From: Zunongwangia mangrovi
Lineage (GTDB): Bacteria; Bacteroidota; Bacteroidia; Flavobacteriales; Flavobacteriaceae
NCBI RefSeq assembly: GCF_900112105.1
Contig: NZ_FOKV01000001.1
Location: 248,001 to 312,000, forward strand
Direction of reading: 5' to 3'
Length of the DNA: 64,000 bases
The notes beneath the pieces are model-generated. The model ran no database searches. It was not told the DNA's origin and saw only the letters and a list, made by a program, of their open reading frames with translations. Position 1 is the first letter of the stretch; each line of letters begins with the position of its first letter. This document shows positions 43,473 through 51,471 of the stretch, one piece after another. The translations under genes and the position numbers were made by a program.

Positions 43473-43916
43473 ATGAAAATTGGAAAAATCTCTTTAGCAA
43501 ACATTAGCACTGAAGCCGTTAGTTTCGGTGGAGCTGTTCTTGGTGGTGCTGTTTCCGATGGTGCTATGGCGATCATCCCGGCAGAGCATAAAACGGCTGC
43601 ACGCTACGGAATGACCGGCGGCGGAATTCTATTAGCCTCTATCGTAAAAGGAAAAGACAGTATCTCACAGGCCTTAAAAATGGCAGGAATTGGTATTGCA
43701 GTTAAGCAAGGTCTTGCAGCAATTCGTGATTTCGCAGAAGGTCAAATCTCTGTAGACGACACTTCTATGGCCTCCAGATTTGTAGGTGGTGCGGTTGGTC
43801 TTGCATGCCCTTGTGAGAGTGGCGGCAGTTACACTGCATTAAACGCGGCTCCGGTAATCAACTTTGAGCCTGCTGCTCCAAGAATCCCATCTGCTAATAA
43901 AGCTTCAGCTTACTAG
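43473..43916 (+). CDS. Gly/Ala-rich hydrophobic protein, probable virion membrane protein
   Basis: 147-aa protein with several small-residue hydrophobic stretches (VSFGGAVLGGAVSDGAMAIIP, YGMTGGGILLASIV, MAGIGIAVKQGLAAI) and no charged clusters until its C terminus. Such glycine/alanine-rich membrane-spanning proteins are typical of the internal membrane of tailless lipid-containing phages, but no homology is claimed. It directly precedes the main capsid candidate, and its leader has no palindrome. Unrecognised family. Confidence 0.62.
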   Translation: MKIGKISLANISTEAVSFGGAVLGGAVSDGAMAIIPAEHKTAARYGMTGGGILLASIVKGKDSISQALKMAGIGIAVKQGLAAIRDFAEGQISVDDTSMASRFVGGAVGLACPCESGGSYTALNAAPVINFEPAAPRIPSANKASAY

Positions 43917-43978
43917 TATAAAAATCGATAAAAGTCATCATTTAAAAATCATTCATCAATTTCAAAAAACGAACAGAA

Positions 43979-44587
43979 ATGACAACAATTCATAGCAATC
44001 GTATTAAATACCTATCTGCCTTAGCGTTCTTAGGTGAAGTAACAGACAAATTATCTGCCGGTCTTCGTCAGGATCTTGCAAGCCAAAGAGTGCGTTTACT
44101 TAAGCATACTGCAATAGTAAGAAAGAACGCAACTAACGCTTCTTCTACTTATCCATTCATTGACGAGAACACTAAAAAATTAGCTGGTATCTCTACCATG
44201 AACGGAAATTCATTGCCACAAAACATGGCAGTGGTAGCAGATGCTATTTCTGTAGGATTTGCAGAAGGAGACGGAGCCGACAAAGAAGGTGCAGTTATCT
44301 ACACTCAGGATGTACCGGCAGCACTTAGAAACGCCAATTTCGTTTTAAAGCAAAATGGCCGTGAGATCTTAGATGTACCTGTAGCCGATCTTATTGCAGG
44401 TGAAATGCCTACAAAGCAAGAAGATTATTTCCATGACCTGGAAACTTTCATTCTGTTAGCAGATGAAACAGCAATGAGCTGGGATTTTGTTTTCCCTGGT
44501 GGGCAAACATTAGCTCCTTCTGAAGCAGGAAAAAATGTTTATGTAGAAGTGAGAATCAAAGGCTTCAAAACCCTGAAAAACATATAA
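43979..44587 (+). CDS. Candidate major capsid protein
   Basis: 202-aa protein. An N-terminal helix (IKYLSALAFLGEVTDKLSAGLRQDL) precedes a beta-rich body (NMAVVADAISVGF, FVLKQNGREILDVPVADL, SWDFVFPGG, VYVEVRIKGFK). Size fits a single jelly-roll capsid protein, not a double jelly-roll (usually >260 aa) or HK97 fold. It is the only late gene followed at once by a strong terminator (44617-44655), suggesting high expression, and it carries the ATCATTCATCAAT leader. No homologue is recognised; the capsid role is inferred from size, fold pattern and context. Confidence 0.5.
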   Translation: MTTIHSNRIKYLSALAFLGEVTDKLSAGLRQDLASQRVRLLKHTAIVRKNATNASSTYPFIDENTKKLAGISTMNGNSLPQNMAVVADAISVGFAEGDGADKEGAVIYTQDVPAALRNANFVLKQNGREILDVPVADLIAGEMPTKQEDYFHDLETFILLADETAMSWDFVFPGGQTLAPSEAGKNVYVEVRIKGFKTLKNI

Positions 44588-44616
44588 CAACATTAGTTGG
44601 TTGGTTAGTTTAATTC

Positions 44617-44655
44617 GAAAAGCCCTGCCTTGCAATTCGGGCAGGGCTTTTTTTC
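44617..44655 (+). terminator. Strong terminator right after the capsid candidate
   Basis: Stem AAAAGCCCTGCC / GGGCAGGGCTTTTTTT with a T7 tail, about 30 bp past the stop. A strong terminator inside an otherwise continuous module suggests a separately abundant upstream transcript with read-through. Confidence 0.88.
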
Positions 44656-44668
44656 TAAAGTAAAAATT

Positions 44669-45025
44669 ATGCAGAAAGTTAAATGGCGCAAGCAGGTACT
44701 TACCATTGAAGCCGGCTCTAAATACGATCAGAATACTATTCTTATCCCTTCCGGGAAACGTGTTTTTGCTGCTGCTATAGGCTCTAAACCAAAAGATCAA
44801 ATTATAAATCTTGGATTTGATGAAAATGGTAGTGAGGTTGAGACTGAAATGGATCTTGACTTCTGGAAGAAAAATGATACCGGCAAATTCTTAGACGGAT
44901 TTAAGCCGCTTGAATACACCGGTGGAAGTACGTTAACCTTAAAATTAACGGCTACTACAGACCTTACCGAAAACTTTCAGGTACAGGTAGTTTTCGGAAT
45001 TATTGACAACGACACCACATGTTAA
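44669..45025 (+). CDS. Small beta-rich protein, possible second capsid protein
   Basis: 118-aa protein from the ATG at 44669 (a TTG at 44630 would start inside the terminator). Predicted almost all beta: KQVLTIEAGS, TILIPSGKRVFAAAIG, GGSTLTLKLTATT, FQVQVVFGII. This fits one jelly-roll or a spike/vertex protein beside the capsid candidate. It overlaps the next gene by 7 bp. No family recognised. Confidence 0.58.
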   Translation: MQKVKWRKQVLTIEAGSKYDQNTILIPSGKRVFAAAIGSKPKDQIINLGFDENGSEVETEMDLDFWKKNDTGKFLDGFKPLEYTGGSTLTLKLTATTDLTENFQVQVVFGIIDNDTTC

Positions 45026-45273
45026 AAGGAAAATTAACCTTCGAGCTTATCAAGACTGATAATCGGGATTATCCAATCGATGGAAAGGTAGAACCAACCT
45101 TTTACAATTTTGGAGAAACCGATGTATATGTGATGGAAGCCAGGTTAAAACCGGGAGAAAGTTTTCAGGCCGGTGCAACCGGGTTTGAAATGACCGGAAA
45201 TGTACCTGTTCGATTTGAAGGTGCAGGAAAAAAGGACTGCAAATGCTATTTCGTAGTCCCTGAAAAATGTTAA
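45019..45273 (+). CDS. 84-aa beta-rich protein
   Basis: Short beta protein (KLTFELIKTDNRDYPIDG, VYVMEARLKPGESFQAG) with a Cys-containing end (KKDCKCYFVVPEKC). It starts inside the last codons of the previous gene, so it is coupled. It could be a minor capsid or vertex protein. Unrecognised. Confidence 0.55.
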   Translation: MLKGKLTFELIKTDNRDYPIDGKVEPTFYNFGETDVYVMEARLKPGESFQAGATGFEMTGNVPVRFEGAGKKDCKCYFVVPEKC

Positions 45274-45279
45274 AAAGTT

Positions 45280-46164
45280 ATGGCAGAGCAAAGTTTAGAT
45301 AAAATCATTAATTGGCTTAAGAACGATCCTCTTAACCGTTGGGAAGTCTACGACGTTAATAAAGATGAAGTCCTGGAGAAATGTCTTTCTTTTCAGGATT
45401 TGAATACTCGTTACACCGCCCCAATGGATTATTTTAAGGAGTTATTATCCCGTGGCGTTACCAATGTACAGTTACAACGAAAAAGAAAAAACGGTTCTTC
45501 TTATCGTAAAGAAGGATGCGGACTAAACTTTGCGCTCTCCCAGCCTGAAAAAAGAAACGTTGATGCAAGTGGTAGTACGGTTCGGCCGGCTGCCACACAT
45601 CAACAATCACAAATGTTCCCGGGACTTGGAAATCCTGCCAGTGGTTTAAGCTTTAGCGATACCATAGACACTTTTACCAGGGCAAAGCAACATGACGAGT
45701 TAGTTTCTAAAAACAGCCTTTTAGAAGCTGAAAATAAGGATTTAAAAAGTCAAGTTGATAAATATAAAGAGCAGGTACTTCGCAATGAACTGGAAAGCAA
45801 CAACAAACCATCTAGTTTTGATAAACTGCTTGACAAGTTAGCCGATAAGCCTGATATAATTCCAATGATCCTCCAGCAATTTAGCAGACCCGGCGGACAA
45901 TCACAGGGATTAAACGCTCCACAGCAACCAAAACTTAGTGACAACAAACAATATCTTATTGATTTAATCGGAAGGGCTCAGGTTCCAGACGATTTATCGA
46001 ATGCCGCTTCTCATGTTATTGCACAGGGATTAGCAGAGAATAAAGCCTTTATGGATCAATTTATTAAAAGAACATCAATTAATTTAAATCATCATGGCAG
46101 CATCAACGCTTGTAATTATGGCCAACACTCCAGAAGAGGCCAACAAAAAAAGAAAATCGCTTAA
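45280..46164 (+). CDS. Coiled-coil late-module protein
   Basis: 294-aa protein in three parts: an alpha/beta N-terminal domain (~1-90), a coiled coil (KNSLLEAENKDLKSQVDKYK, ~145-165) and a Gln/Pro-rich then helical C-terminal part (PDDLSNAASHVIAQGLAENKAFMDQF), ending in a basic tail (QHSRRGQQKKKIA). A scaffolding or genome-binding role is conceivable. It overlaps the next small gene. Confidence 0.6.
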   Translation: MAEQSLDKIINWLKNDPLNRWEVYDVNKDEVLEKCLSFQDLNTRYTAPMDYFKELLSRGVTNVQLQRKRKNGSSYRKEGCGLNFALSQPEKRNVDASGSTVRPAATHQQSQMFPGLGNPASGLSFSDTIDTFTRAKQHDELVSKNSLLEAENKDLKSQVDKYKEQVLRNELESNNKPSSFDKLLDKLADKPDIIPMILQQFSRPGGQSQGLNAPQQPKLSDNKQYLIDLIGRAQVPDDLSNAASHVIAQGLAENKAFMDQFIKRTSINLNHHGSINACNYGQHSRRGQQKKKIA

Positions 46165-46279
46165 CGTTTTGGCTAATCTTTCTCCAGAACACTTACAGAA
46201 ACTGGAAGAACTGGCCAGAAAGCCAAAGGCGATTGAAGCTCTCGACAAAAAATGGGGGCTGATCAAAACCTTTATCTGA
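46118..46279 (+). CDS. 53-aa helical protein
   Basis: Small helical protein (MANTPEEANKKRKSLNV..., ending KKWGLIKTFI) beginning within the end of the previous gene in another frame. A longer start at 46094 is also possible. It ends 7 bp before the next start. Support comes from packing only. Confidence 0.5.
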   Translation: MANTPEEANKKRKSLNVLANLSPEHLQKLEELARKPKAIEALDKKWGLIKTFI

Positions 46280-46286
46280 TAAAATT

Positions 46287-46754
46287 ATGACACCAATTCC
46301 AATCCCAAATGCGGTTAGCAAATACGTTATTCCTGTTGTGGGAATAGCAGCTTTAGGAGCTGTAGCCTATGTAGGTTTTCAGTACCTCAAAAAAGATGAA
46401 ATTCCGAAGGTTCAAAAAAACCCTAAGTATCCATCATCACAATTAAGCAGTGTTGAAGCTACGGCGATTGCCGAACGCTTATATACTGCAATGGCTACTC
46501 TTGGAAGACCTAATGATCAGGAAAAGACCATCATTTTCAATTCCCTTCAAAATCTAAATCAAAACGATTTTGTAAAGGTTTATGAAGCATTTGGAGCTAG
46601 ACAATATTCTAAGTTTTGGAGAAACATTGGTGATCCTTTTACCAGCGACGATCATAGTCTTTTGACCTGGTTAAGCAACGAACTCACAGCTGAAGATTTT
46701 GCAAAAATCTCTCAGATTATACCGGAAGCAAAACGATATCAAAATGCAGCATAA
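46287..46754 (+). CDS. Single-TM protein with annexin-like helical repeat pattern
   Basis: 155-aa protein. An N-terminal membrane segment (VIPVVGIAALGAVAYVGF, ~13-30) is followed by helices with the string AIAERLYTAMATLGRPNDQEKTIIFNSLQNLNQNDFVKVYEAFG, reminiscent of an annexin repeat, but the match is by pattern only. The final part is DDHSLLTWLSNELTAEDFAK. It is likely anchored in the virion or host membrane. Its stop overlaps the next ATG. Confidence 0.58.
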   Translation: MTPIPIPNAVSKYVIPVVGIAALGAVAYVGFQYLKKDEIPKVQKNPKYPSSQLSSVEATAIAERLYTAMATLGRPNDQEKTIIFNSLQNLNQNDFVKVYEAFGARQYSKFWRNIGDPFTSDDHSLLTWLSNELTAEDFAKISQIIPEAKRYQNAA

Positions 46755-47434
46755 TGGCAATTAATAAACCTTTTCGATTCTTTGATCGTGCAACCGGAGA
46801 TGTTATTAAAGGTGTAACCGTAGTAACGTATGACCAGAAGGGATTTGAAGTCGATCGAGGTGTAAGCAATAGTAAAGGCGTTGCGCATACCACTTCAGAA
46901 GAAAATCATAGAGTAGTCTTTTCGTACCCGGGAAAGAAGACAATTACCCGTACATACGGAAGCGCCTACACAAAACAGTATATGGATAATAATCCAGACT
47001 ACGTAGCACAACCGGAAAATCCTACGAGTACTCCAGATGCAACGAACACGAATAATTCATCTGAAACCACGAATACCGTTAATATCATGACTAAGCAATT
47101 TATAGTAAAAGATGAATTTGGTTCGCCAATTTCCGGTGCACACGTATATACTTCGTCCACCAATGGCACGATCACAGATACCAGTGGGAAAGCTACCTTA
47201 AATGTTCAAGCAGGCGATTCGATAATTTTTTCCCATTTATCATTTAAGGCGCAACAATACCCGGTATCAAATGTACCAGGTACAATTACACTTAGTACAA
47301 ATGTTAACGCTATGGATGAAGTGGTAATTACTGCACCAAAGAAGAAAACAAACTGGTTTAAACCGGTAGGCGTTGGCTTGGCCTTTATGCTCTTAATCTC
47401 TATGGGGAACAAACCTAAAAAAGCAACATTGTAA
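46754..47434 (+). CDS. Carboxypeptidase-regulatory-like domain protein with C-terminal TM
   Basis: 226-aa protein with two beta-sandwich units: residues ~8-75 (ATGDVIKGVTVVTYDQKGFEVDRG) and ~110-195. The second is a clear CarboxypepD_reg-like domain (VKDEFGSPISGAHVYTSSTNG, TDTSGKATLNVQAGDSIIFSH) ending in the NAMDEVVITA string familiar from SusC/TonB-dependent receptors. A C-terminal membrane segment (VGVGLAFMLLISMG) and basic tail follow. It is probably displayed at the membrane. It overlaps both neighbours by single bases. Confidence 0.7.
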   Translation: MAINKPFRFFDRATGDVIKGVTVVTYDQKGFEVDRGVSNSKGVAHTTSEENHRVVFSYPGKKTITRTYGSAYTKQYMDNNPDYVAQPENPTSTPDATNTNNSSETTNTVNIMTKQFIVKDEFGSPISGAHVYTSSTNGTITDTSGKATLNVQAGDSIIFSHLSFKAQQYPVSNVPGTITLSTNVNAMDEVVITAPKKKTNWFKPVGVGLAFMLLISMGNKPKKATL

Positions 47435-48108
47435 TGGCTCAGTTAAAAAACTACAAACCTTTACTCGCAAAAGATTTTGGAACGCTTGGATTAAATGCTT
47501 CGTTTGAGGCCTACTCTCCCCTATTGCAGCAAGTAGAAGGCGGTTATCAAAACAATACAAATGATCCAGGCAATAAAAATAGTCTTGGTCAATATGTAGG
47601 AACGAACCATGGCATTTCTGCAAGGTGGTACGAAAGCATTTTGGGCTACCCACCAAGTAAAGCTGATATGCTCGCGATTACCAAATCTTACGCAAAAGAA
47701 TTATTCCTGGAGTATTTCTGGTTAAAGAACGGTGGTGATAAAATTATTAATCAAGCTGTTGCTAACACGATAATCGATCATGAAGTAAATGCAGGTAATG
47801 GTGTGCTATTGGCACAGCGATGTCTTAATAATCATTTCGGTTATAATCTATCTGAAGATGATGTAATGGGCCCGATGACTTTATCTGCAATTAACCGTGT
47901 AGATCCTGTACGTTTTGTCAATCTGTTTAACGGTTATCGAAAAAAGCATTACGAGACAGTTTCTAATTCAGCAACATTCCTTTCGGGATGGTTAAAACGC
48001 TTAAAAAAGTTCGGAGTTGAAAATCCCGGGCTATCCGTAGGAAGTATTGTTATTGTGGCCACTATTGGCTTTTTAATCTACCAAGGAATAACAAATCAAA
48101 ATATCTAG
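47434..48108 (+). CDS. GH108-type N-acetylmuramidase with C-terminal membrane anchor
   Basis: 224-aa peptidoglycan hydrolase. The catalytic signature near residue 35 (VEGGYQNNTNDPGN, Glu35) and GTNHGIS match glycoside hydrolase family 108 muramidases, and a peptidoglycan-binding-3-like helical part follows (DVMGPMTLSAINRV). Unusually it ends in a membrane segment (VGSIVIVATIGFLIYQG, ~203-219). A membrane-anchored muramidase fits a virion-associated entry enzyme better than a free endolysin. It overlaps its upstream neighbour by 1 bp. Confidence 0.8.
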   Translation: MAQLKNYKPLLAKDFGTLGLNASFEAYSPLLQQVEGGYQNNTNDPGNKNSLGQYVGTNHGISARWYESILGYPPSKADMLAITKSYAKELFLEYFWLKNGGDKIINQAVANTIIDHEVNAGNGVLLAQRCLNNHFGYNLSEDDVMGPMTLSAINRVDPVRFVNLFNGYRKKHYETVSNSATFLSGWLKRLKKFGVENPGLSVGSIVIVATIGFLIYQGITNQNI

Positions 48109-48113
48109 TACAA

Positions 48114-51100
48114 ATGGGAGTAGGAAAAGTAGTTGATCGTGTTGGATGGGGTAACAGTAATACTGAAATCCCTGAAAGCCTATTACAGGATATTGAGAAA
48201 CTAAAAAATGCGCAAAAGAAAACTATTGATCTTGGTAACATCAATGCTCTGGCAATAGAAAAAGCCTTTAACAATAAGGCTCTGGAAAATTACCAGGCTT
48301 ACGGCACCAGTTTCGAAATTCCAGCAACAGGTTATGTTCAGGTTACAGCTACTCAAAATGAAAAAGAAGTAGTTTGGCTTTTTACCGGTGCTGCTGGTTC
48401 TTATAATGGAAATACAAAATTAGCGACTGCCGGGGATTTTACCAGAATTTCTTTTGATGGCCAGGTAGATCTTGAAGCTATTCGCTCAGCTCTTGGTGAT
48501 TCTCCAGTCCTTGCCGGTGGGAATACTAGTGATACGGCTCAAACGCTTAGAGAGGATACTGATACAAGTTTAGAAGGCGATGATCTACAGTTTAGCACCA
48601 AAGCTAAAAAAATCAACATTAAAAGGTTTAAAAGTAAATTTAAACCTACTCCATTTTTTAATGATGATTTTACTGATTTAGTAAATAATAAAGATGAATT
48701 TCTTGATAATCCTACTGAGGGAAGATATTCATATCCCTCAGTTATGGCGGGTGGCACTAAAGATACAAGCAAATTAAGGAATATTTTTCATGCAGCTTTA
48801 TATGCTAGTTTGACAAATGATCAAAGTGTAGCAAATGCTGTAGCCGAAGAATTTGTAATTAGACTGCTGGCAAATGATCTACAAGATCCTGGCACATTTG
48901 AGCATCCTGTTGGCACTATAGAATGGATAGGAGGTGCTTATTTCCATTTCGCTACGAATATTAAGAAAATGCACAAAGCATTTGAATTGATTTACAACAT
49001 TCAAAATGTTTGGACAAATAAGAACATATCGGATATAAAAAATTATTTTAAGGACTTTAATACCATTCTTTGGAATTATTATGAACGTAAAATACCTGCT
49101 GTTTTAGGGGTTGATTGGAAAGAAGGAAACTTTGCTATCCCATCATATCTTACCACAACACTTCATTATCCAATAGAAAATTCAGATGGCACCCCAAACA
49201 TAGATTTTGTAGTAACCAATTTCCAAGAAGCAATATTCAATAATAGAATGTTTGATATCGTGGGGTATATTCATCATTGGGCTGTTAATAATAACGACAC
49301 TCCAAAAGAAGTCGCTATGAGAAACCACGTAAAAATGTGGTGTAAATATGCGATGTTTACGGACGGTACTTTATACGAAATATACAGAAACTCTTCTGAT
49401 GATAGAAACAAAGGGGTATTCTACAGTAACATAACGCTATGCCATGTCATAGATATAGCTCATCTAGATGCAATGGCAAACCATTTTCCAGGTGATCGCC
49501 TATATGATTATGAAACTACGGAAGGTATAGAACAGGGAAGTATTAATCTTACCAATATTATTTACACTGGTTCATCAACAACTGATGGAGTTACGCCAAA
49601 AAACATAAAAAAAGCAATACTTAATGTTTCTAAGTATTTAAGATCAAGTGCAAATGGCGGGTTTAATGATCTTAGATATTTTGAAGGCGTTCCTTTGGAT
49701 TCCTCGCAAAGAAATGTTGAAAATAATACTTTTCCACGCTATAATTCCATTGTTCCTGCTATCGCTAATTACTATTACAATGATCCCGAATTGGAAGATT
49801 ATTACTTATACAACACGGATGCTGGCTATCCTCAAAAACAAATAGTTAGTGAAGGTATTGTAAAAGTAGAAGATTGGGGAGCAAACGAAATATTTATAAT
49901 TGGAAATTTATGGATACAGCACGAATTTAATATTTTCGATCCTAAATATTTTGGAAAAAAAAATATCTCAGCATACCAGGCAAAATTAGAGCCTATATCA
50001 AACTTATTATCGAGAAACTCACAAGATGCTTTAAAGGAAATCAATGAAAAGACTGAGGATTTAAAGGCAAATACTACAGGGTATAAAAGTCAAGTTTTCT
50101 TTATCGATGAAACCGGAAGGGAAGTTAGTTTTAATAGAAATTCATTTCTTGAATTACTAACGGTTTTCTTCAACCAGGACAATGATCTATTTTATTCAGC
50201 ATTAACAGGAAAAGGCTTTAAAGCTAGAAGTAATTATCCATCACTTCGCTTAACCAATAATAGTGGCCCAGGGAATGCAATTACAGGGGACTGGACATGG
50301 CAAACACACCCTTCTGGTTATTTTCTACTTATTAACTCGCTCACGAATGAACCCGTCATGTACATCCATAAAAGTATGTCAGAGGGTAGTATAGTTTTCA
50401 ATAACGATCGATTAGGAATGGGAGTTGGCAATGCACCCCTGGAACAAATTCACATTGCCGAAAATATCAAAGCGAATATTGGAAAATTCCAAAGTCTTGA
50501 AGTACCTGGATATCAAAAAACTGAAATTATTGATGTTCCCAATGCTGCTACTTATGTACTCAACCGAAATTCAAAAATAAGTGCATTACACCTTAAGGAA
50601 GGAACTACAGATCAAAGCTTCAGTATTAATAAGAATAGTTTAGAAGATCACGATGTAACGCATTACAAAGTTATGCGTGGTCGTGTAGCAGGAAAACTTA
50701 CACTTGATAATAGCGGAGAAGCTATACCGCAATGCCAAATTCTAACACCGAAAGGCAAATCTAACCAGGTTATTCAAGGTGGTGTGGTCGATATTTATTT
50801 TTTCTCTAGTGTGTTATCAAATGGCACTTGGTATTATTACTGGCTAGCTAGCGGAGATCTACAAGATATTTTTATCTCCGATACATCAAAGACGATTAAC
50901 GCAGGTGGTGGAAGCTTTGAACTCACGATAGCGACTTTATACGAATGGTCGGTAGATGATAATTCCGATTGGATAAGCTTTTCCAAGACTTCGGGTGTAG
51001 GTAGTGATAAGATAACCGTTACAATCGATGCAAACGCTACTCCCGAAATTGGTCGAGTAGCCAATATTGAAATCTCAGACGGTCACGTATCAGAAACGCT

Positions 51101-51125
51101 TCAAATACAACAAAACGCACAATAA
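48114..51125 (+). CDS. Large spike/receptor-binding protein with BACON domain
   Basis: 1003-aa protein. Residues 1-~190 form an attachment domain (ending with AKKINIKRFKSKFKP). Residues ~200-620 are helical and resemble an alpha/alpha-toroid polysaccharide lyase (MFTDGTLYEIYRNS; DLRYFEGVPLDSSQRN; YNSIVPAIANYYYN). A tail-fibre-like part has GMGVGNAPLEQIHIAENIKANIG (~780-800). The C-terminal ~86 residues are a BACON domain (WSVDDNSDWISFSKTSG; ITVTIDANATPEIGR; HVSETLQIQQNA). It likely binds or cleaves a surface glycan. Lyase activity is inferred, not proven. Confidence 0.65.
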   Translation: MGVGKVVDRVGWGNSNTEIPESLLQDIEKLKNAQKKTIDLGNINALAIEKAFNNKALENYQAYGTSFEIPATGYVQVTATQNEKEVVWLFTGAAGSYNGNTKLATAGDFTRISFDGQVDLEAIRSALGDSPVLAGGNTSDTAQTLREDTDTSLEGDDLQFSTKAKKINIKRFKSKFKPTPFFNDDFTDLVNNKDEFLDNPTEGRYSYPSVMAGGTKDTSKLRNIFHAALYASLTNDQSVANAVAEEFVIRLLANDLQDPGTFEHPVGTIEWIGGAYFHFATNIKKMHKAFELIYNIQNVWTNKNISDIKNYFKDFNTILWNYYERKIPAVLGVDWKEGNFAIPSYLTTTLHYPIENSDGTPNIDFVVTNFQEAIFNNRMFDIVGYIHHWAVNNNDTPKEVAMRNHVKMWCKYAMFTDGTLYEIYRNSSDDRNKGVFYSNITLCHVIDIAHLDAMANHFPGDRLYDYETTEGIEQGSINLTNIIYTGSSTTDGVTPKNIKKAILNVSKYLRSSANGGFNDLRYFEGVPLDSSQRNVENNTFPRYNSIVPAIANYYYNDPELEDYYLYNTDAGYPQKQIVSEGIVKVEDWGANEIFIIGNLWIQHEFNIFDPKYFGKKNISAYQAKLEPISNLLSRNSQDALKEINEKTEDLKANTTGYKSQVFFIDETGREVSFNRNSFLELLTVFFNQDNDLFYSALTGKGFKARSNYPSLRLTNNSGPGNAITGDWTWQTHPSGYFLLINSLTNEPVMYIHKSMSEGSIVFNNDRLGMGVGNAPLEQIHIAENIKANIGKFQSLEVPGYQKTEIIDVPNAATYVLNRNSKISALHLKEGTTDQSFSINKNSLEDHDVTHYKVMRGRVAGKLTLDNSGEAIPQCQILTPKGKSNQVIQGGVVDIYFFSSVLSNGTWYYYWLASGDLQDIFISDTSKTINAGGGSFELTIATLYEWSVDDNSDWISFSKTSGVGSDKITVTIDANATPEIGRVANIEISDGHVSETLQIQQNAQ

Positions 51126-51164
51126 TCAATTCATCATAATTTTTTAATTCATCATTCATCAATC

Positions 51165-51422
51165 ATGAAAACAATTTTCAATTATCTCGAAAAAAGAGAT
51201 TGGTATTTACAACTACTAATCGGCGCTGTACTGGCAATTCTCGCACTAGCCTTGTGTGCCGTTTTCAACGGTCATGATATCCAGGCAATAATCGTAGTAA
51301 CACTATTAGCTGTTTTTAAAGAACATTACCTGGAGCATAGAACAGAAGAAGCCTTTCATTGGCGAAATTTCTTGCTTCTTATTTTACCGGTAGTTATAGG
51401 CTTCATCATCCTACACTATTAA
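51165..51422 (+). CDS. Small multi-TM protein, holin candidate
   Basis: 85-aa protein with two to three membrane segments (LLIGAVLAILALALCAVF; AIIVVTLLAVF; FLLLILPVVIGFIILHY). Size and topology suit a holin, and it lies between the spike and a secreted protein. The ATCATTCATCAAT leader precedes it. Family not recognised. Confidence 0.6.
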   Translation: MKTIFNYLEKRDWYLQLLIGAVLAILALALCAVFNGHDIQAIIVVTLLAVFKEHYLEHRTEEAFHWRNFLLLILPVVIGFIILHY

Positions 51423-51471
51423 CATCTGGCTTTTTCTTACATCATTCATCAATCATTAAACATTCATCATT

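Larger units (their letters stand above)
43948..51453 (+). repeat. Leader motif ATCATTCATCAAT before three late genes
   Basis: The 13-mer ATCATTCATCAAT occurs at 43948-43960, 51151-51163 and 51441-51453, each time 1-18 bp before the start codon of a late gene (43979, 51165, 51472). Related CATCATT strings flank the copies. It may be a shared translation or processing signal. Confidence 0.7.
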
